From NCBI RefSeq assembly GCF_001436295.1, contig NZ_AYYY01000025.1, positions 186,001 through 250,000 on the forward strand: 64,000 nucleotides of DNA. Reading direction: 5' to 3'. Below the pieces are notes generated by a model that was not told the origin of the DNA, searched no databases, and saw only the letters and a program-made list of their open reading frames with translations. The DNA comes from Paucilactobacillus vaccinostercus DSM 20634 (GTDB lineage: Bacteria > Bacillota > Bacilli > Lactobacillales > Lactobacillaceae). Below, in pieces: positions 1 to 8,772 of the stretch. The position numbers and the translations under genes are program-made. Numbering within the stretch: position 1 is the stretch's first letter; each line of letters opens with the position of its first letter.

Positions 1-1844
1 TCCCCATTTTTCAAAATGGCTCGGGTAAATTCGGTAATCTGCTTCGTTGACCGGTAGGATTTCGTCAATTGCACCACCTTGGTCTTATCGGGATCAAACA
101 TGGTCCCGAGTTGGCCTAGCAATGAGCGGCTATTTTCCTTGGTAAAGATGGCTTGGTTCAAGTCGCCGAGGAGGGTAAATTTAGCCTTTGGAAAACTAAA
201 CTGCAGATAGGCCAACTGGTAAGCATCGTAATCTTGCACTTCATCGACAAAGACATACCGGATATCGCGTTCGCCACGCTTCCCAGTAATCAGGTCGTAA
301 AGGTACAGATAGATCGTCACATCGCTGGCATCTAGATGCCGTGTTTTCAGCTTCTCATAGGTCGCATCAACGTGCGCATCCCACTCGGCAGCGGTAATAC
401 CATACTTTTCGAGGTTCACTAATTTAGGTGCCACGCGCATGAAGTGCATAAATTGAGAGTTAATACTGATCCACCGGTTATGGTCGATCGCTTTTTTGAT
501 GGGCCGGAACGCCTTAATCACAATTTGACGGGCCAAGAACTTGAATTCCTTATCGCCGGATTCGAATTCACGCGGCTGGTCGCCAAACAACGCATCCATT
601 TCTTGCTTACTGAGCGATTGCACGGTCTGTTCAACCCACTTGGAACGCATCTCCGAACTGATTCGGTGATTGAGCATCTTAACGAGTTCCTGTTTCGTTG
701 CGTCTAATCGGTTGCCCAAGTGATAGTTAAGGTTGAATGAATAGTAGATGTCGCGAATCTTTTCACGACTGATGAAGACCTTCCCGTCAAACATGAGGTT
801 CCGGAATCGCATATCATCTTTTTCCAGGTAATGCGCGTACCGGTTCGTGGCCTTAAAGAAGGCTAAGCTCGTCTTCAAGGCGGTAATCTTTTGCGCAGCC
901 GCACTTTGATCGGCCTCAAATCGTTGTTGTAGCGTTTGTACCGTCATATTGGGCAGCCGGCGGTTAGCAAACTGGAAGTAGGTCATTTGTACCATATTCT
1001 GTTCGCCCAACTCTGGCAAGACTTGATTGATGTAGTCATTGAATAATTGGTTTGGTGAAAATAAGACCACCTGTCCCGAATTGAGGTTCCCTCGATACCG
1101 GTATAGTAACCAAGCGACCCGTTGGAGGACCGCAGCCGTTTTACCGGAACCAGCAGCCCCTTGAACAAAGAGTAACTGGGCATCGGTATTCCGAATAATT
1201 TGGTTTTGTGCCTTTTGGATCGTCGTGACGATGCTCTTCATTTTCGTGTTGGAATGGGTTCCCAACGCTTCCAGCAACATCTGGTCGCCGACCGTTTCAT
1301 CGGTGTCAAAGATGGTGACAATGGCCCCGTCTTTAATTTGAAACTGCCGCTTCAAACTCACATTGACCGTTTGCGTACCATCGGGAGTCTGATAACTAAT
1401 CTCTCCGAGTCCACCATCATAGTAGACGCTTGAAATGGGTGCGCGCCAATCATACACCAAAAAATGATCCGGTCGGTCGGTGAAAGTTGCCAACCCGATA
1501 TAAATGGTTTCTGGGTGTTCTTCGCCCGTTTCTTGGAAATCAATCCGGGCAAAATATGGCGTTTGTGCCAGTTTCTGTAATGTTTGTAGTTTCTGGTTGG
1601 CATGTTGCCAACTACCTTCCCGCTCTGCCAGCATTTGCTGTTGTTGGCGGACCGACATCGCCGTGTCCATCATCCCGGAATAGGATGTGGTATTGACATG
1701 AATATCGTCAAATTGAGAATTAATATCGTCGACGTCCTTTTTAGCCGTGCCGATATTCTTCTTTGCCGCATCTTCAGCTAATTGAATTTTATCAATTACT
1801 TCATTTAAATGTTCTTGTTCGTAATCTTGAATTGAATCTGCCAA
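1..1844 (-). CDS. helD: HelD-like UvrD/Rep superfamily 1 helicase (partial, C-terminus beyond window)
   Basis: Open frame read directly on the minus strand; it has no stop before the left edge, so about 614 N-terminal residues are visible. The first ~70 residues are charged and helical, like the arm of HelD. Walker A GAAGSGKT lies at residues 229-236 and a later FVDEVQDYD segment is the Walker B/DEAD-like motif, followed by GDLNQAIF. HelD proteins in Firmicutes bind RNA polymerase and recycle stalled complexes, which is the likely role here. The start is TTG at 1844, preceded by a GGGGG stretch; no ATG fits. Family call is firm; exact subfamily is inferred from the long N-terminal extension before the Walker motif. 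Confidence 0.85.
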   Translation of the reverse strand, partial: MADSIQDYEQEHLNEVIDKIQLAEDAAKKNIGTAKKDVDDINSQFDDIHVNTTSYSGMMDTAMSVRQQQQMLAEREGSWQHANQKLQTLQKLAQTPYFARIDFQETGEEHPETIYIGLATFTDRPDHFLVYDWRAPISSVYYDGGLGEISYQTPDGTQTVNVSLKRQFQIKDGAIVTIFDTDETVGDQMLLEALGTHSNTKMKSIVTTIQKAQNQIIRNTDAQLLFVQGAAGSGKTAAVLQRVAWLLYRYRGNLNSGQVVLFSPNQLFNDYINQVLPELGEQNMVQMTYFQFANRRLPNMTVQTLQQRFEADQSAAAQKITALKTSLAFFKATNRYAHYLEKDDMRFRNLMFDGKVFISREKIRDIYYSFNLNYHLGNRLDATKQELVKMLNHRISSEMRSKWVEQTVQSLSKQEMDALFGDQPREFESGDKEFKFLARQIVIKAFRPIKKAIDHNRWISINSQFMHFMRVAPKLVNLEKYGITAAEWDAHVDATYEKLKTRHLDASDVTIYLYLYDLITGKRGERDIRYVFVDEVQDYDAYQLAYLQFSFPKAKFTLLGDLNQAIFTKENSRSLLGQLGTMFDPDKTKVVQLTKSYRSTKQITEFTRAILKNG

Positions 1845-2012
1845 ATCGACGCCCCCGTAAAAAAGTAATTAAATAATTATATCATGTTCACTAATATCAT
1901 CAAGCGATACGATCACTTAGTTTCCCCGGTTAGTTTCTCAAATAATTGTTAAATGTTCAGCAAATTGGTAGTTTTTTTGCACAAAACTCCTTAGAATAGG
2001 AGTAATCACAAT

Positions 2013-2027
2013 TGAAAACGCTTTTCA
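2013..2027. promoter_or_regulatory. cre-like palindrome upstream of dedA-family gene
   Basis: TGAAAACGCTTTTCA is a perfect 15-base palindrome resembling a CcpA cre site but with one extra central base compared with the usual 14-base form. It lies 35 bases before the DedA start codon. A possible -10 (TAGAAT, 1992-1997) is just upstream, with no convincing -35. The rest of the 1845-2061 gap shows nothing else. Confidence 0.4.
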
Positions 2028-2061
2028 TCAATACTAAATTAAGCGAGTGGAGGCCCGTCTA

Positions 2062-2715
2062 ATGGATCAGGTGATGTATATTTTGTCACATCTAAATGAC
2101 GTCATTTTACCAATGGTCAACTGGCTAGGACCGTGGAGCTATCTGATTTTATTCATGCTGATCTTCATGGAAACCGGGTTGGTCGTTTTCCCGTGGCTGC
2201 CTGGTGAATCCCTGATTTTCCTAACGAGTGCCCTCGCGGCCGTTGCCGGATCAGAGCTGAACATCTTTGTACTTATTTTTGTTTTCTTCTCCGCGGCCGT
2301 CATCGGCGATACGGTCAACTTTCACATCGGCAATCGCCTCCTAAAATGGTCGTTCTTTCGCCGGCACGTTAAAAGTCATACCCTGCTGCGAACCGAACGT
2401 TTTTTCCAAAAATACGGTATTCTCGCCGTCGTTTTCGGGCGCTTTGTTCCGCTCATTCGGACCTTCGTCCCCCTCATTGCTGGAACTTCCCGGTTCAAAC
2501 TGACCCGCTTTACAATTGCCAATTTCTTGGGTGTGGGCCTTTGGGTATGCGTGGGGAGCGCCCTCGGCTACTTTTTCGGGACGATTCCTTTCGTGCAGGC
2601 CCATTTAGCCCTCATTATCATGTGTATTGCGCTCATCGCCATTACGCCGACCACCCTCTTTTGGATTGTCCGTCACATTCGGCGCCACATTATTTCTCGT
2701 AATTTCACCCGCTAA
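2062..2715 (+). CDS. DedA family membrane protein (SNARE-associated/VTT domain)
   Basis: 217-residue multi-span membrane protein. Family hallmarks are an E-x-GL-x-x-FPWLPGES segment near residues 35-50 and FGRFVPLIRTFVPLIAG around residues 130-150, the conserved R-x-x-P-x-x-RT signature of DedA proteins. Members act as lipid scramblases or flippases (for example undecaprenyl phosphate recycling) in the cytoplasmic membrane; which lipid is used cannot be read here. The ATG at 2062 is chosen because GGAGG (2049-2053) sits 8 bases upstream; an earlier in-frame GTG overlaps that ribosome site. It stands alone on the plus strand before the antiporter gene. Confidence 0.88.
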   Translation: MDQVMYILSHLNDVILPMVNWLGPWSYLILFMLIFMETGLVVFPWLPGESLIFLTSALAAVAGSELNIFVLIFVFFSAAVIGDTVNFHIGNRLLKWSFFRRHVKSHTLLRTERFFQKYGILAVVFGRFVPLIRTFVPLIAGTSRFKLTRFTIANFLGVGLWVCVGSALGYFFGTIPFVQAHLALIIMCIALIAITPTTLFWIVRHIRRHIISRNFTR

Positions 2716-2727
2716 TCTGTATCAAGT

Positions 2728-2760
2728 CGTCACTAGTTTTGTTATACTAGTGGCGTTTTA
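2728..2760 (+). terminator. Possible terminator after dedA-family gene
   Basis: CACTAGT (2731-2737) and ACTAGTG (2746-2752) form an inverted repeat that extends three more pairs with one G-U, followed by TTTTATTTT. The same segment contains TATACT, which could be a -10 for the next gene, so the role is ambiguous. Confidence 0.45.
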
Positions 2761-2798
2761 TTTTACAATCAATTAATTCAACTCAAGGAGCAATAACA

Positions 2799-4640
2799 TT
2801 GGATCAACTTTCGCTCGTTATCGTCTTGTTCGCGGCCTTAATCACCCCGCTCATCATGGCGAAGTTCAAAATCTCAGCGCTTCCCACCGCAGTCATCGAA
2901 ATTATCGTCGGTATTCTGCTGGGAAAAAGCGCCCTCAACGTTGTCAGTGCCACTTCATCACTCAACACCCTCTCGGATATTGGCGTGATCGTGCTGTTAT
3001 TTTTAAGTGGGATGGAAATTGACTTTTCCCTCTTTCAACGGCAACCTCATCGTACTAAGCAAGCTCAACCGGCCACTTCACCCTTAAAGCTGGCCAGCTT
3101 TTCGTATCTCTCAATTGTGATTCTTTCATTGCTGATTGCGATTGTGTTCAAGGTGACCGGTCTCTTCAGCGATCTTTGGTTGGCGGCCATCCTTTTTGCC
3201 ACGGTCAGCCTCGGGGTCGTTATCGCCACACTCAAGGAACGCGAGCTCTTCAGCAAACCATTTGGTCAAACCGTCCTTTTGATTGCCGTCCTGGGTGAAG
3301 TCGTCCCAATGCTGGCCCTGACCATTTACGCGGCCGCTTTTGGTTCTTCTAGCCACTCGCTTTGGCTCATTTGTTTGTTATTTTTAGCAGCCGTCATTTT
3401 GTTCAAACGGTTTCGGCGGTTCTTTAGCTTTTTCGAACGAATCAATAAATCCACCACGCAACTCGACATCCGGCTGGCCTTTTTCTTGATCGTCACCTTG
3501 GTCGCGATTGCCGAATCCGTGGGGGCCGAAAGTATCTTTGGCGCCTTTTTGGCTGGTATTGTGCTTAAACTGCTCCAACCACATGAGGACACCCGTGATA
3601 AATTGGATTCATTTGGCTACGGGTTGTTAATTCCGATCTTCTTCATTATGAGTGGGGCCACCCTGAACATCCCCCAACTCGTCCAAGACCCCAAAACCCT
3701 CATCTTAATTCCACTCTTCTTTATCGCATACTTGGCAGCTAAGGTGCTGGTCTATGCAATTCTTAAGCGCCGCTTTTCCACGGCTAACGCATTTGCCGGA
3801 ACGGCCCTGAATACGGCCACGATTACACTGGTCTTAGCGGTCCTGAAAGTCGCGAAAAGTATGCACGCGGTGACCAGTCAACAATCCGGGGCCTTTACGC
3901 TCGCCGCCATCATCACCTGCATCCTCGCACCACTGCTTTTCAACCACTACTTTCAACCTGAAAAAGAAACGCTCAAGCCCACGATTGTGCACTTCATTGG
4001 TACTAACCTCGCCACGATTCCCGTGGCGCAACAGCTCGCGAAGGGCAACTACGATATCAAAATGTACACCGATAAGGAAAAAAATTACCATGCCTACAAT
4101 AGTCAGGTTAACGTGGCCCTCTTACCCAGCCTGGAAACACAAGATGTTGTTGCTCAAGACGTTTTCGCAACCGATATCCTTGTTCTCGGGCACTTTGATG
4201 CCATGAAAAATTACCGTCTTGCCTTAGCCGCCAAGAAAATGGGCGTCACCCGAGTAATTGCGCGGTTCGAAGATCGTAATATTCTTAACAATGCCGAGGA
4301 TGAATTGATTGACGCCGGTGTGGAAGTTTACAGCACGCCAGAGGCGAACATCAGTATTCTCCGGAGTCTGATTGAAGTCCCATCGACACTCCGAATGCTT
4401 CAAAGTACCGAATCTGGCATTTACGAAGTAACCGTTCGGAACCTCCGCTACACGGGGACCGAAATTCGAAATCTCCCGTTTGTAAGTGAAATTACCATCA
4501 GTCAAATCTACCGTCATGGACACTTTATTAAGCCTTCGGGCGACACCGCAATTGAATTAAACGATCGTCTTATCTTCACTGGTAGTAAGGAACATGCGCC
4601 CCTCATCCGGCAAGCACTCGGACGGCTTAACACGATCTAG
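2799..4640 (+). CDS. CPA2 family cation:proton antiporter with C-terminal TrkA-N/RCK domain
   Basis: 613 residues. The N-terminal ~385 residues are a run of hydrophobic helices typical of the Na_H_exchanger (KefB/CPA2) fold, starting with SLVIVLFAALITPLIMAKF. From about residue 395 (KPTIVHFIGTNLATIPVAQQ) comes a Rossmann-like TrkA-N/RCK segment that in this family binds NAD(H), nucleotides or c-di-AMP and gates K+ or Na+ exchange, and near residue 525 a TrkA-C-like end. The start is TTG at 2799, 8 bases after AAGGAG (2785-2790); no better start exists. It is probably monocistronic. Ion specificity is not readable from sequence. Confidence 0.87.
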   Translation: MDQLSLVIVLFAALITPLIMAKFKISALPTAVIEIIVGILLGKSALNVVSATSSLNTLSDIGVIVLLFLSGMEIDFSLFQRQPHRTKQAQPATSPLKLASFSYLSIVILSLLIAIVFKVTGLFSDLWLAAILFATVSLGVVIATLKERELFSKPFGQTVLLIAVLGEVVPMLALTIYAAAFGSSSHSLWLICLLFLAAVILFKRFRRFFSFFERINKSTTQLDIRLAFFLIVTLVAIAESVGAESIFGAFLAGIVLKLLQPHEDTRDKLDSFGYGLLIPIFFIMSGATLNIPQLVQDPKTLILIPLFFIAYLAAKVLVYAILKRRFSTANAFAGTALNTATITLVLAVLKVAKSMHAVTSQQSGAFTLAAIITCILAPLLFNHYFQPEKETLKPTIVHFIGTNLATIPVAQQLAKGNYDIKMYTDKEKNYHAYNSQVNVALLPSLETQDVVAQDVFATDILVLGHFDAMKNYRLALAAKKMGVTRVIARFEDRNILNNAEDELIDAGVEVYSTPEANISILRSLIEVPSTLRMLQSTESGIYEVTVRNLRYTGTEIRNLPFVSEITISQIYRHGHFIKPSGDTAIELNDRLIFTGSKEHAPLIRQALGRLNTI

Positions 4641-4737
4641 CATCATGAACACTTCTCCAGCCATTCGAATCAGTAAGTATGGTAAACTATTAGTGCAATG
4701 AACGTCCGTTAAATCCCATTTAAAGGAGACCAGTACT

Positions 4738-5385
4738 ATGTCAATTAACGTTTATTTTGTCCGTCACGGACAAACTTATCTGAACTTGTACGATCGAATT
4801 CAGGGGTGGTCCGATGCGCCACTGACTGCCAAGGGACGCGCTGATGCCCAACGGGTGGCTGACCAACTCAAGAATGTCCACTTCGATGCTGCTTATAGCA
4901 GTGACCTGAGTCGAACCGTCATCACGGCCCGGACAATTTTGGCGGCTAACGTCAGTGACCTTACCGAACCCATTCAGGAACCGGACTTTCGGGAAGAATT
5001 TTTCGGCTTCTTCGAAGGTGCTATCGGGCCGGACACCTGGAAACAAATCGGTAAGGCCGATGGGCTCACGCGCTTCGAACAGTTCGTCGACCGCTACACC
5101 CTCGAAGGGACGCGCGACTTGATCGCCAAAAACGATCCGTTTCACGATGCGGAAGATGATCACGCCTTCTGGACGCGTTACGGCCACGGAATCGATAAAC
5201 TGCGGCAGTTTCCCGATGGCAGTACGATTTTGGTGGTGTCCCACGGCACTGCTATTCGTTCCATCATCAGTAAGTACGCCAAACAGATTCCCCCTGTCGC
5301 GCCCGCTAACGGCAGTATCACCAAGGTTACCCTAACCGCTACCACCACTGACGTTGACTTTTATAACCAATTAACCCTGCCATAA
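4738..5385 (+). CDS. Histidine phosphatase family protein (phosphoglycerate mutase-like)
   Basis: 215 residues. FVRHGQT at residues 7-13 is the catalytic RHG motif; a second histidine occurs in VVSHGTAIR near residue 173, and YSSDLSRT near 60 is the conserved phosphate-pocket segment. These enzymes form a phospho-histidine intermediate; most lactobacillus paralogs of this size are phosphatases and not the glycolytic dPGM, whose length and motif set differ. Start ATG at 4738 follows AAAGGAG. It sits 97 bases after the antiporter and 79 bases before hflX, possibly on one transcript. Substrate unknown. Confidence 0.88.
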   Translation: MSINVYFVRHGQTYLNLYDRIQGWSDAPLTAKGRADAQRVADQLKNVHFDAAYSSDLSRTVITARTILAANVSDLTEPIQEPDFREEFFGFFEGAIGPDTWKQIGKADGLTRFEQFVDRYTLEGTRDLIAKNDPFHDAEDDHAFWTRYGHGIDKLRQFPDGSTILVVSHGTAIRSIISKYAKQIPPVAPANGSITKVTLTATTTDVDFYNQLTLP

Positions 5386-5390
5386 CTCAT

Positions 5391-5418
5391 AAAGGAGCTT
5401 GCGATGATGCCAATTTAA
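5391..5418 (+). other. Four-codon mini-ORF with strong ribosome site upstream of hflX
   Basis: AAAGGAG lies 6 bases before ATGATGCCAATTTAA, encoding M-M-P-I then stop, about 45 bases before the hflX ribosome site. Spacing and Shine-Dalgarno are as good as those of real genes nearby. It could be a leader peptide; no clear terminator or antiterminator hairpin is visible between it and hflX, so regulation by attenuation is only a possibility. Confidence 0.35.
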
Positions 5419-5464
5419 AATCCAGTGCACCTCGTTGCCATCTTTCACATTTTAGGAGGTACTT

Positions 5465-6748
5465 ATGGATACACAACCAACAACCGAACCGGTGATCATT
5501 GCCGGACTTAATTTAGCTAACCAACAAGTCGATTTTGACTACTCAATGGAAGAGCTTGCCAATCTAATCGAAGCCAACGAAATGACCGTCGCTGATCGCC
5601 TCGTGCAATCGCTCGACCGTCCCAACGCCGCAACCTACTTTGGTAAAGGGAAGGTCGAAGAACTCGCCGAACTGATCACCGCAACTGGTGTTCAGACCGT
5701 GGTCACCAACGATGAGCTGTCACCCAGCCAAATTCGTAACCTCGAGGAAAACACGACGGCCCGCATCTTAGATCGGACCGCTTTGATTCTCGAAATCTTT
5801 GCCAAACGCGCTAAGTCTCGGGAAGCCAAACTCCAAGTAGAAATTGCCCAGTTACAGTACCGCCTACCACGCCTAAAAACCAGCGCTAATCAACGGTTGG
5901 ATCAACAAACTGGTGCCGGTGGCGGGAGCTTTACCAACCGTGGGGCTGGTGAAACGAAGCTCGAAATGAACCGTCGGACTATTCAAAATGCGATTACCCA
6001 TTTGCGAGGCGAACTCGCCGAACTTAATAAATCGGCTACTACGCAACGCCAACAACGGGCTAAAAGTGGCATTCCGACAGCCGCACTTGTCGGCTACACT
6101 AACGCCGGCAAATCAACCATCATGAATGGTCTCGTCCGGATGTTTGGTATCGATGATGACAAACAAGTTTTCGAAAAAAATATGTTATTCGCCACGTTGG
6201 ATACTAGCGTCCGGCAGTTAACCCTTCCCGATCAAAAACAGTTTTTGCTGAGTGACACGGTTGGCTTTGTCAGCAAGCTACCCACCCACCTCGTCCAAGC
6301 CTTTAAGTCTACACTGGCCGAGGCCGCAAACGCTGATTTATTGATCCAAGTCATCGACTACTCAGATCCACACTACCAAGAAATGATGGCAACCACTGCC
6401 GCAACCCTGAAGGAAATTGGCATTGAAGATATCCCGATGATCCTCGTCTTTAATAAGGCGGATAAGATGGAAGTTCAGTTTCCCGTCATGGACGGCGACG
6501 ATCAGGTTGTTTTATCAGCTCGTGATGAACAGTCCCTTGGTATGCTAGTTGGGGTAATTAAGAGTCATCTCTTCACCAACTACGTCACAGTAGAGTTATT
6601 AATTCCATTTGCCGATGGTGAAGTCGTGTCGTACCTCAACGACCATGCTCATATTCTCAGCACCGACTACCTCGCAACCGGTACGCAGCTCAAAGTAGAA
6701 CTCTCTGCTACCGACCAACAACGATTTGCCAAATATCAACAACAATAA
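5465..6748 (+). CDS. hflX: GTPase HflX, ribosome-associated
   Basis: 427 residues. An N-terminal HflX nucleotide-binding domain includes the AATYFGKGKVEEL segment near residue 60, then a helical linker with GAGGGSFTNRGAGETKLE around 155-170. The G domain follows: G1 GYTNAGKST at ~209-217, G3 DTVGF at ~265, and G4 NKAD at ~330. HflX binds 50S subunits and rescues or splits stalled ribosomes under stress or antibiotic challenge. ATG at 5465 has a near perfect TTAGGAGG 5 bases upstream. Gene length is normal for the family. A bidirectional terminator follows immediately. Confidence 0.95.
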   Translation: MDTQPTTEPVIIAGLNLANQQVDFDYSMEELANLIEANEMTVADRLVQSLDRPNAATYFGKGKVEELAELITATGVQTVVTNDELSPSQIRNLEENTTARILDRTALILEIFAKRAKSREAKLQVEIAQLQYRLPRLKTSANQRLDQQTGAGGGSFTNRGAGETKLEMNRRTIQNAITHLRGELAELNKSATTQRQQRAKSGIPTAALVGYTNAGKSTIMNGLVRMFGIDDDKQVFEKNMLFATLDTSVRQLTLPDQKQFLLSDTVGFVSKLPTHLVQAFKSTLAEAANADLLIQVIDYSDPHYQEMMATTAATLKEIGIEDIPMILVFNKADKMEVQFPVMDGDDQVVLSARDEQSLGMLVGVIKSHLFTNYVTVELLIPFADGEVVSYLNDHAHILSTDYLATGTQLKVELSATDQQRFAKYQQQ

Positions 6749-6761
6749 TCATAGTGATTAG

Positions 6762-6804
6762 AAAACGCGCTTGGAAAATTTAGACAATTTCCAAGCGCGT
6801 TTTT
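6762..6804. terminator. Bidirectional terminator between hflX and TSUP gene
   Basis: AAAACGCGCTTGGAAA (from 6762) pairs with TTTCCAAGCGCGTTTT (from 6788) in a long near-perfect stem, with T-runs on both strands, between convergent genes. Confidence 0.9.
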
Positions 6805-6806
6805 AT

Positions 6807-7697
6807 TTACTTTGATGCTTTTATCTGACGACTAGACGCAATTCCACTGCGCCAGAGCTGGTAAGCGGTCCAGAAACTCACCACTACGATCAACCAGCCC
6901 AGAACTTCCAGCGACATGCTCTTGACAACCGTGGCCGCAATCACAACCCCGACGATGCCGCCCACAATGAACCCAAAGATGCCACGAAGTGAAAACCGGC
7001 CATTGCGAATGAAGTTGACGCTAACGCTTGGCATTAGCATCGCACACGATAGCATCATAATCGGAAAGGCCGCGATGGGCTTCAATCCTAGGAAGTAAAC
7101 GAGCACCATGCAAGGGGCGTACAGACCGACACCGGCCGACATTAACATCCCCAGCACAAAGTTCCCCGCCACCCCAATCACCAGCGGCCAACCGGTTAGC
7201 CCGAGTGCTTCATTGTGGACGGCAATGATCGAAATCCAGCCCATCTTATTAATGGCCATCAAAATCGAGGTCGCAATTAATGCCAGCGCCATCGTTTTTT
7301 GAATCACGGCGGCGTTCATTCTGACGACCACCTCGCTGCCAACTAACGACCCGATAATTGCTGCGATCACCATGGCGCCCATCGTGAGGATGTCCACCTT
7401 CACCGCCGTCACAAAGAATAGGGCTTCGGCCACCGTTGGGATCGCGTGGGCCATATTCATCGTTCCCGGTAACTGCCGCTCATCATCGAGGTAGTGTGTC
7501 CACCCAAACAGGGTCGTTGTCGTAACGAAGCTTCCAACCCCTAAGGTATCCAGAAAATCCGTCAGGCCACCGATGCCAAACCCCAGTAACTGATCACGCC
7601 AAGTCATCTTCGGACGTTGCTTGATAACTTGCCAGATAATTAGGCCCAATAACCCCAGCGCAAAAATTAGCAGTAAGGCCACAATAAGTTTGATCAT
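6807..7697 (-). CDS. Sulfite exporter TauE/SafE (TSUP) family permease
   Basis: 296 residues with about eight to nine hydrophobic segments. The GIGGLTDFLDTLGVGSF motif near residue 45 and the second-half repeat with VGLYAPCMVLVYFLG near 190 are typical of TSUP permeases, which move small sulfur- or carbon-containing anions across the membrane. ATG at 7697 is preferred because GGGAG lies 8 bases upstream; a TTG two codons earlier is too close. A -10-like TATACT (7729-7734 on this strand) suggests its own promoter, though it lies only 70 bases after the dehydrogenase gene. Substrate cannot be inferred. Confidence 0.85.
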   Translation of the reverse strand: MIKLIVALLLIFALGLLGLIIWQVIKQRPKMTWRDQLLGFGIGGLTDFLDTLGVGSFVTTTTLFGWTHYLDDERQLPGTMNMAHAIPTVAEALFFVTAVKVDILTMGAMVIAAIIGSLVGSEVVVRMNAAVIQKTMALALIATSILMAINKMGWISIIAVHNEALGLTGWPLVIGVAGNFVLGMLMSAGVGLYAPCMVLVYFLGLKPIAAFPIMMLSCAMLMPSVSVNFIRNGRFSLRGIFGFIVGGIVGVVIAATVVKSMSLEVLGWLIVVVSFWTAYQLWRSGIASSRQIKASK

Positions 7698-7767
7698 TTT
7701 CAATTCTCCCGTTTTTCAATATTGTTTTAGTATAGAAAACTTGCGGGAAAATTACCAGACCATTAAT

Positions 7768-8754
7768 CTAGTTCAACGCGTGGGGACTCTTTTGACCGTT
7801 CACAATCGTCACCACATCGTTCAACCCAATTTCCACAATGTTTTTAACCGCTTTGTTCGTAAAATAAGCTGAGTGAGGCGTCATCAGCACATTAGGCATT
7901 GCCTGCAATGTTTGATAATCTTGCGGGGTCTTCGTCGGATCCATCTGTGTCTCAAAGAATTCCGTTTCATCCGCAATTGTGTCAAGCGCCGCACCGGCAA
8001 TTTCATGGTTCTGTAGGGCTGTAATCAAATCTTGGGTGTTCACGAGCCCCCCGCGAGCCATATTAATAAAGTATGCACTCTTCTTCATCTTGCCCAAAGT
8101 ATCTTTGTTGATCAATTCACGCGTATCCTCTTTCAATGGTGTGTGAATCGTCACGATATCAGACTGGGTCAAAACGGTATCCAAATCCGTATATTCCAAG
8201 TAGGGTTCAAGTTCCACGTTATAAACGGGATCGGTTGCTAAAACCTTGGCCCCCAAAGCCGTATACAATTGTGCTGAGGCCCCACCAATGTGCCCCGCAC
8301 CGATGATACCGACGGTCAAATCATGAATTTCCTGACTAATCATCCCGTTCCACCGGAAATCACCATTACTCATCCGTTGCTGGAAGTAACCAATATTACG
8401 GATCAAATACATGGCCTGCGTGACGCCCATCTCGGCGATTGCCCGTGGTGAATAAGCGGGAATGTTAGTGACCGTTAATCCATTTTGGGTGGCTAAATCC
8501 AGATCAAAAATTTCATATCCAACCATTCGTCCCGTCAGTTGTTTCATTCCGTACGAAGCGAGCTTTTCGTATACGATTGGATCTTTCACATCACTTGTTT
8601 GTTGCATATCGATCCCGTCGTAACCTTTAGCCAGTTCGACTGTTTCAGGGGTTAAGCGGTCTTCGATCTGGGTTACCTGATTCCCCGTTTTCTTTTCCCA
8701 CGCCTCGATATAGGGCTTTTCTTCGGCGAGCACACTGTACATAATAATTTTCAT
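7768..8754 (-). CDS. D-2-hydroxyacid dehydrogenase (D-lactate dehydrogenase family)
   Basis: 328 residues, usual length for the family. The NAD-binding GAGHIGG is at 152-158, and the catalytic Arg, Glu, His set is R234 (in MARGG), E263 (in IADE) and H294 (in TPHSAYF). It would reduce a 2-oxo acid to a D-2-hydroxy acid with NADH. It is the second gene of an operon behind an aminotransferase (18-base gap), which suggests that its substrate is an amino-acid-derived 2-oxo acid (phenylpyruvate, 2-oxoisocaproate and similar) and not only pyruvate. ATG at 8754 has AGGAGG upstream. D-LDH, hydroxyisocaproate and phenyllactate dehydrogenases cannot be told apart by eye. Confidence 0.88.
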   Translation of the reverse strand: MKIIMYSVLAEEKPYIEAWEKKTGNQVTQIEDRLTPETVELAKGYDGIDMQQTSDVKDPIVYEKLASYGMKQLTGRMVGYEIFDLDLATQNGLTVTNIPAYSPRAIAEMGVTQAMYLIRNIGYFQQRMSNGDFRWNGMISQEIHDLTVGIIGAGHIGGASAQLYTALGAKVLATDPVYNVELEPYLEYTDLDTVLTQSDIVTIHTPLKEDTRELINKDTLGKMKKSAYFINMARGGLVNTQDLITALQNHEIAGAALDTIADETEFFETQMDPTKTPQDYQTLQAMPNVLMTPHSAYFTNKAVKNIVEIGLNDVVTIVNGQKSPHALN

Positions 8755-8772
8755 AACCTTTAACTCCTCCTA

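Noticed and set aside
4741-5244. 167-codon minus-strand frame
   Set aside because: Antisense to the histidine phosphatase gene, which has clear catalytic motifs; no ribosome site.
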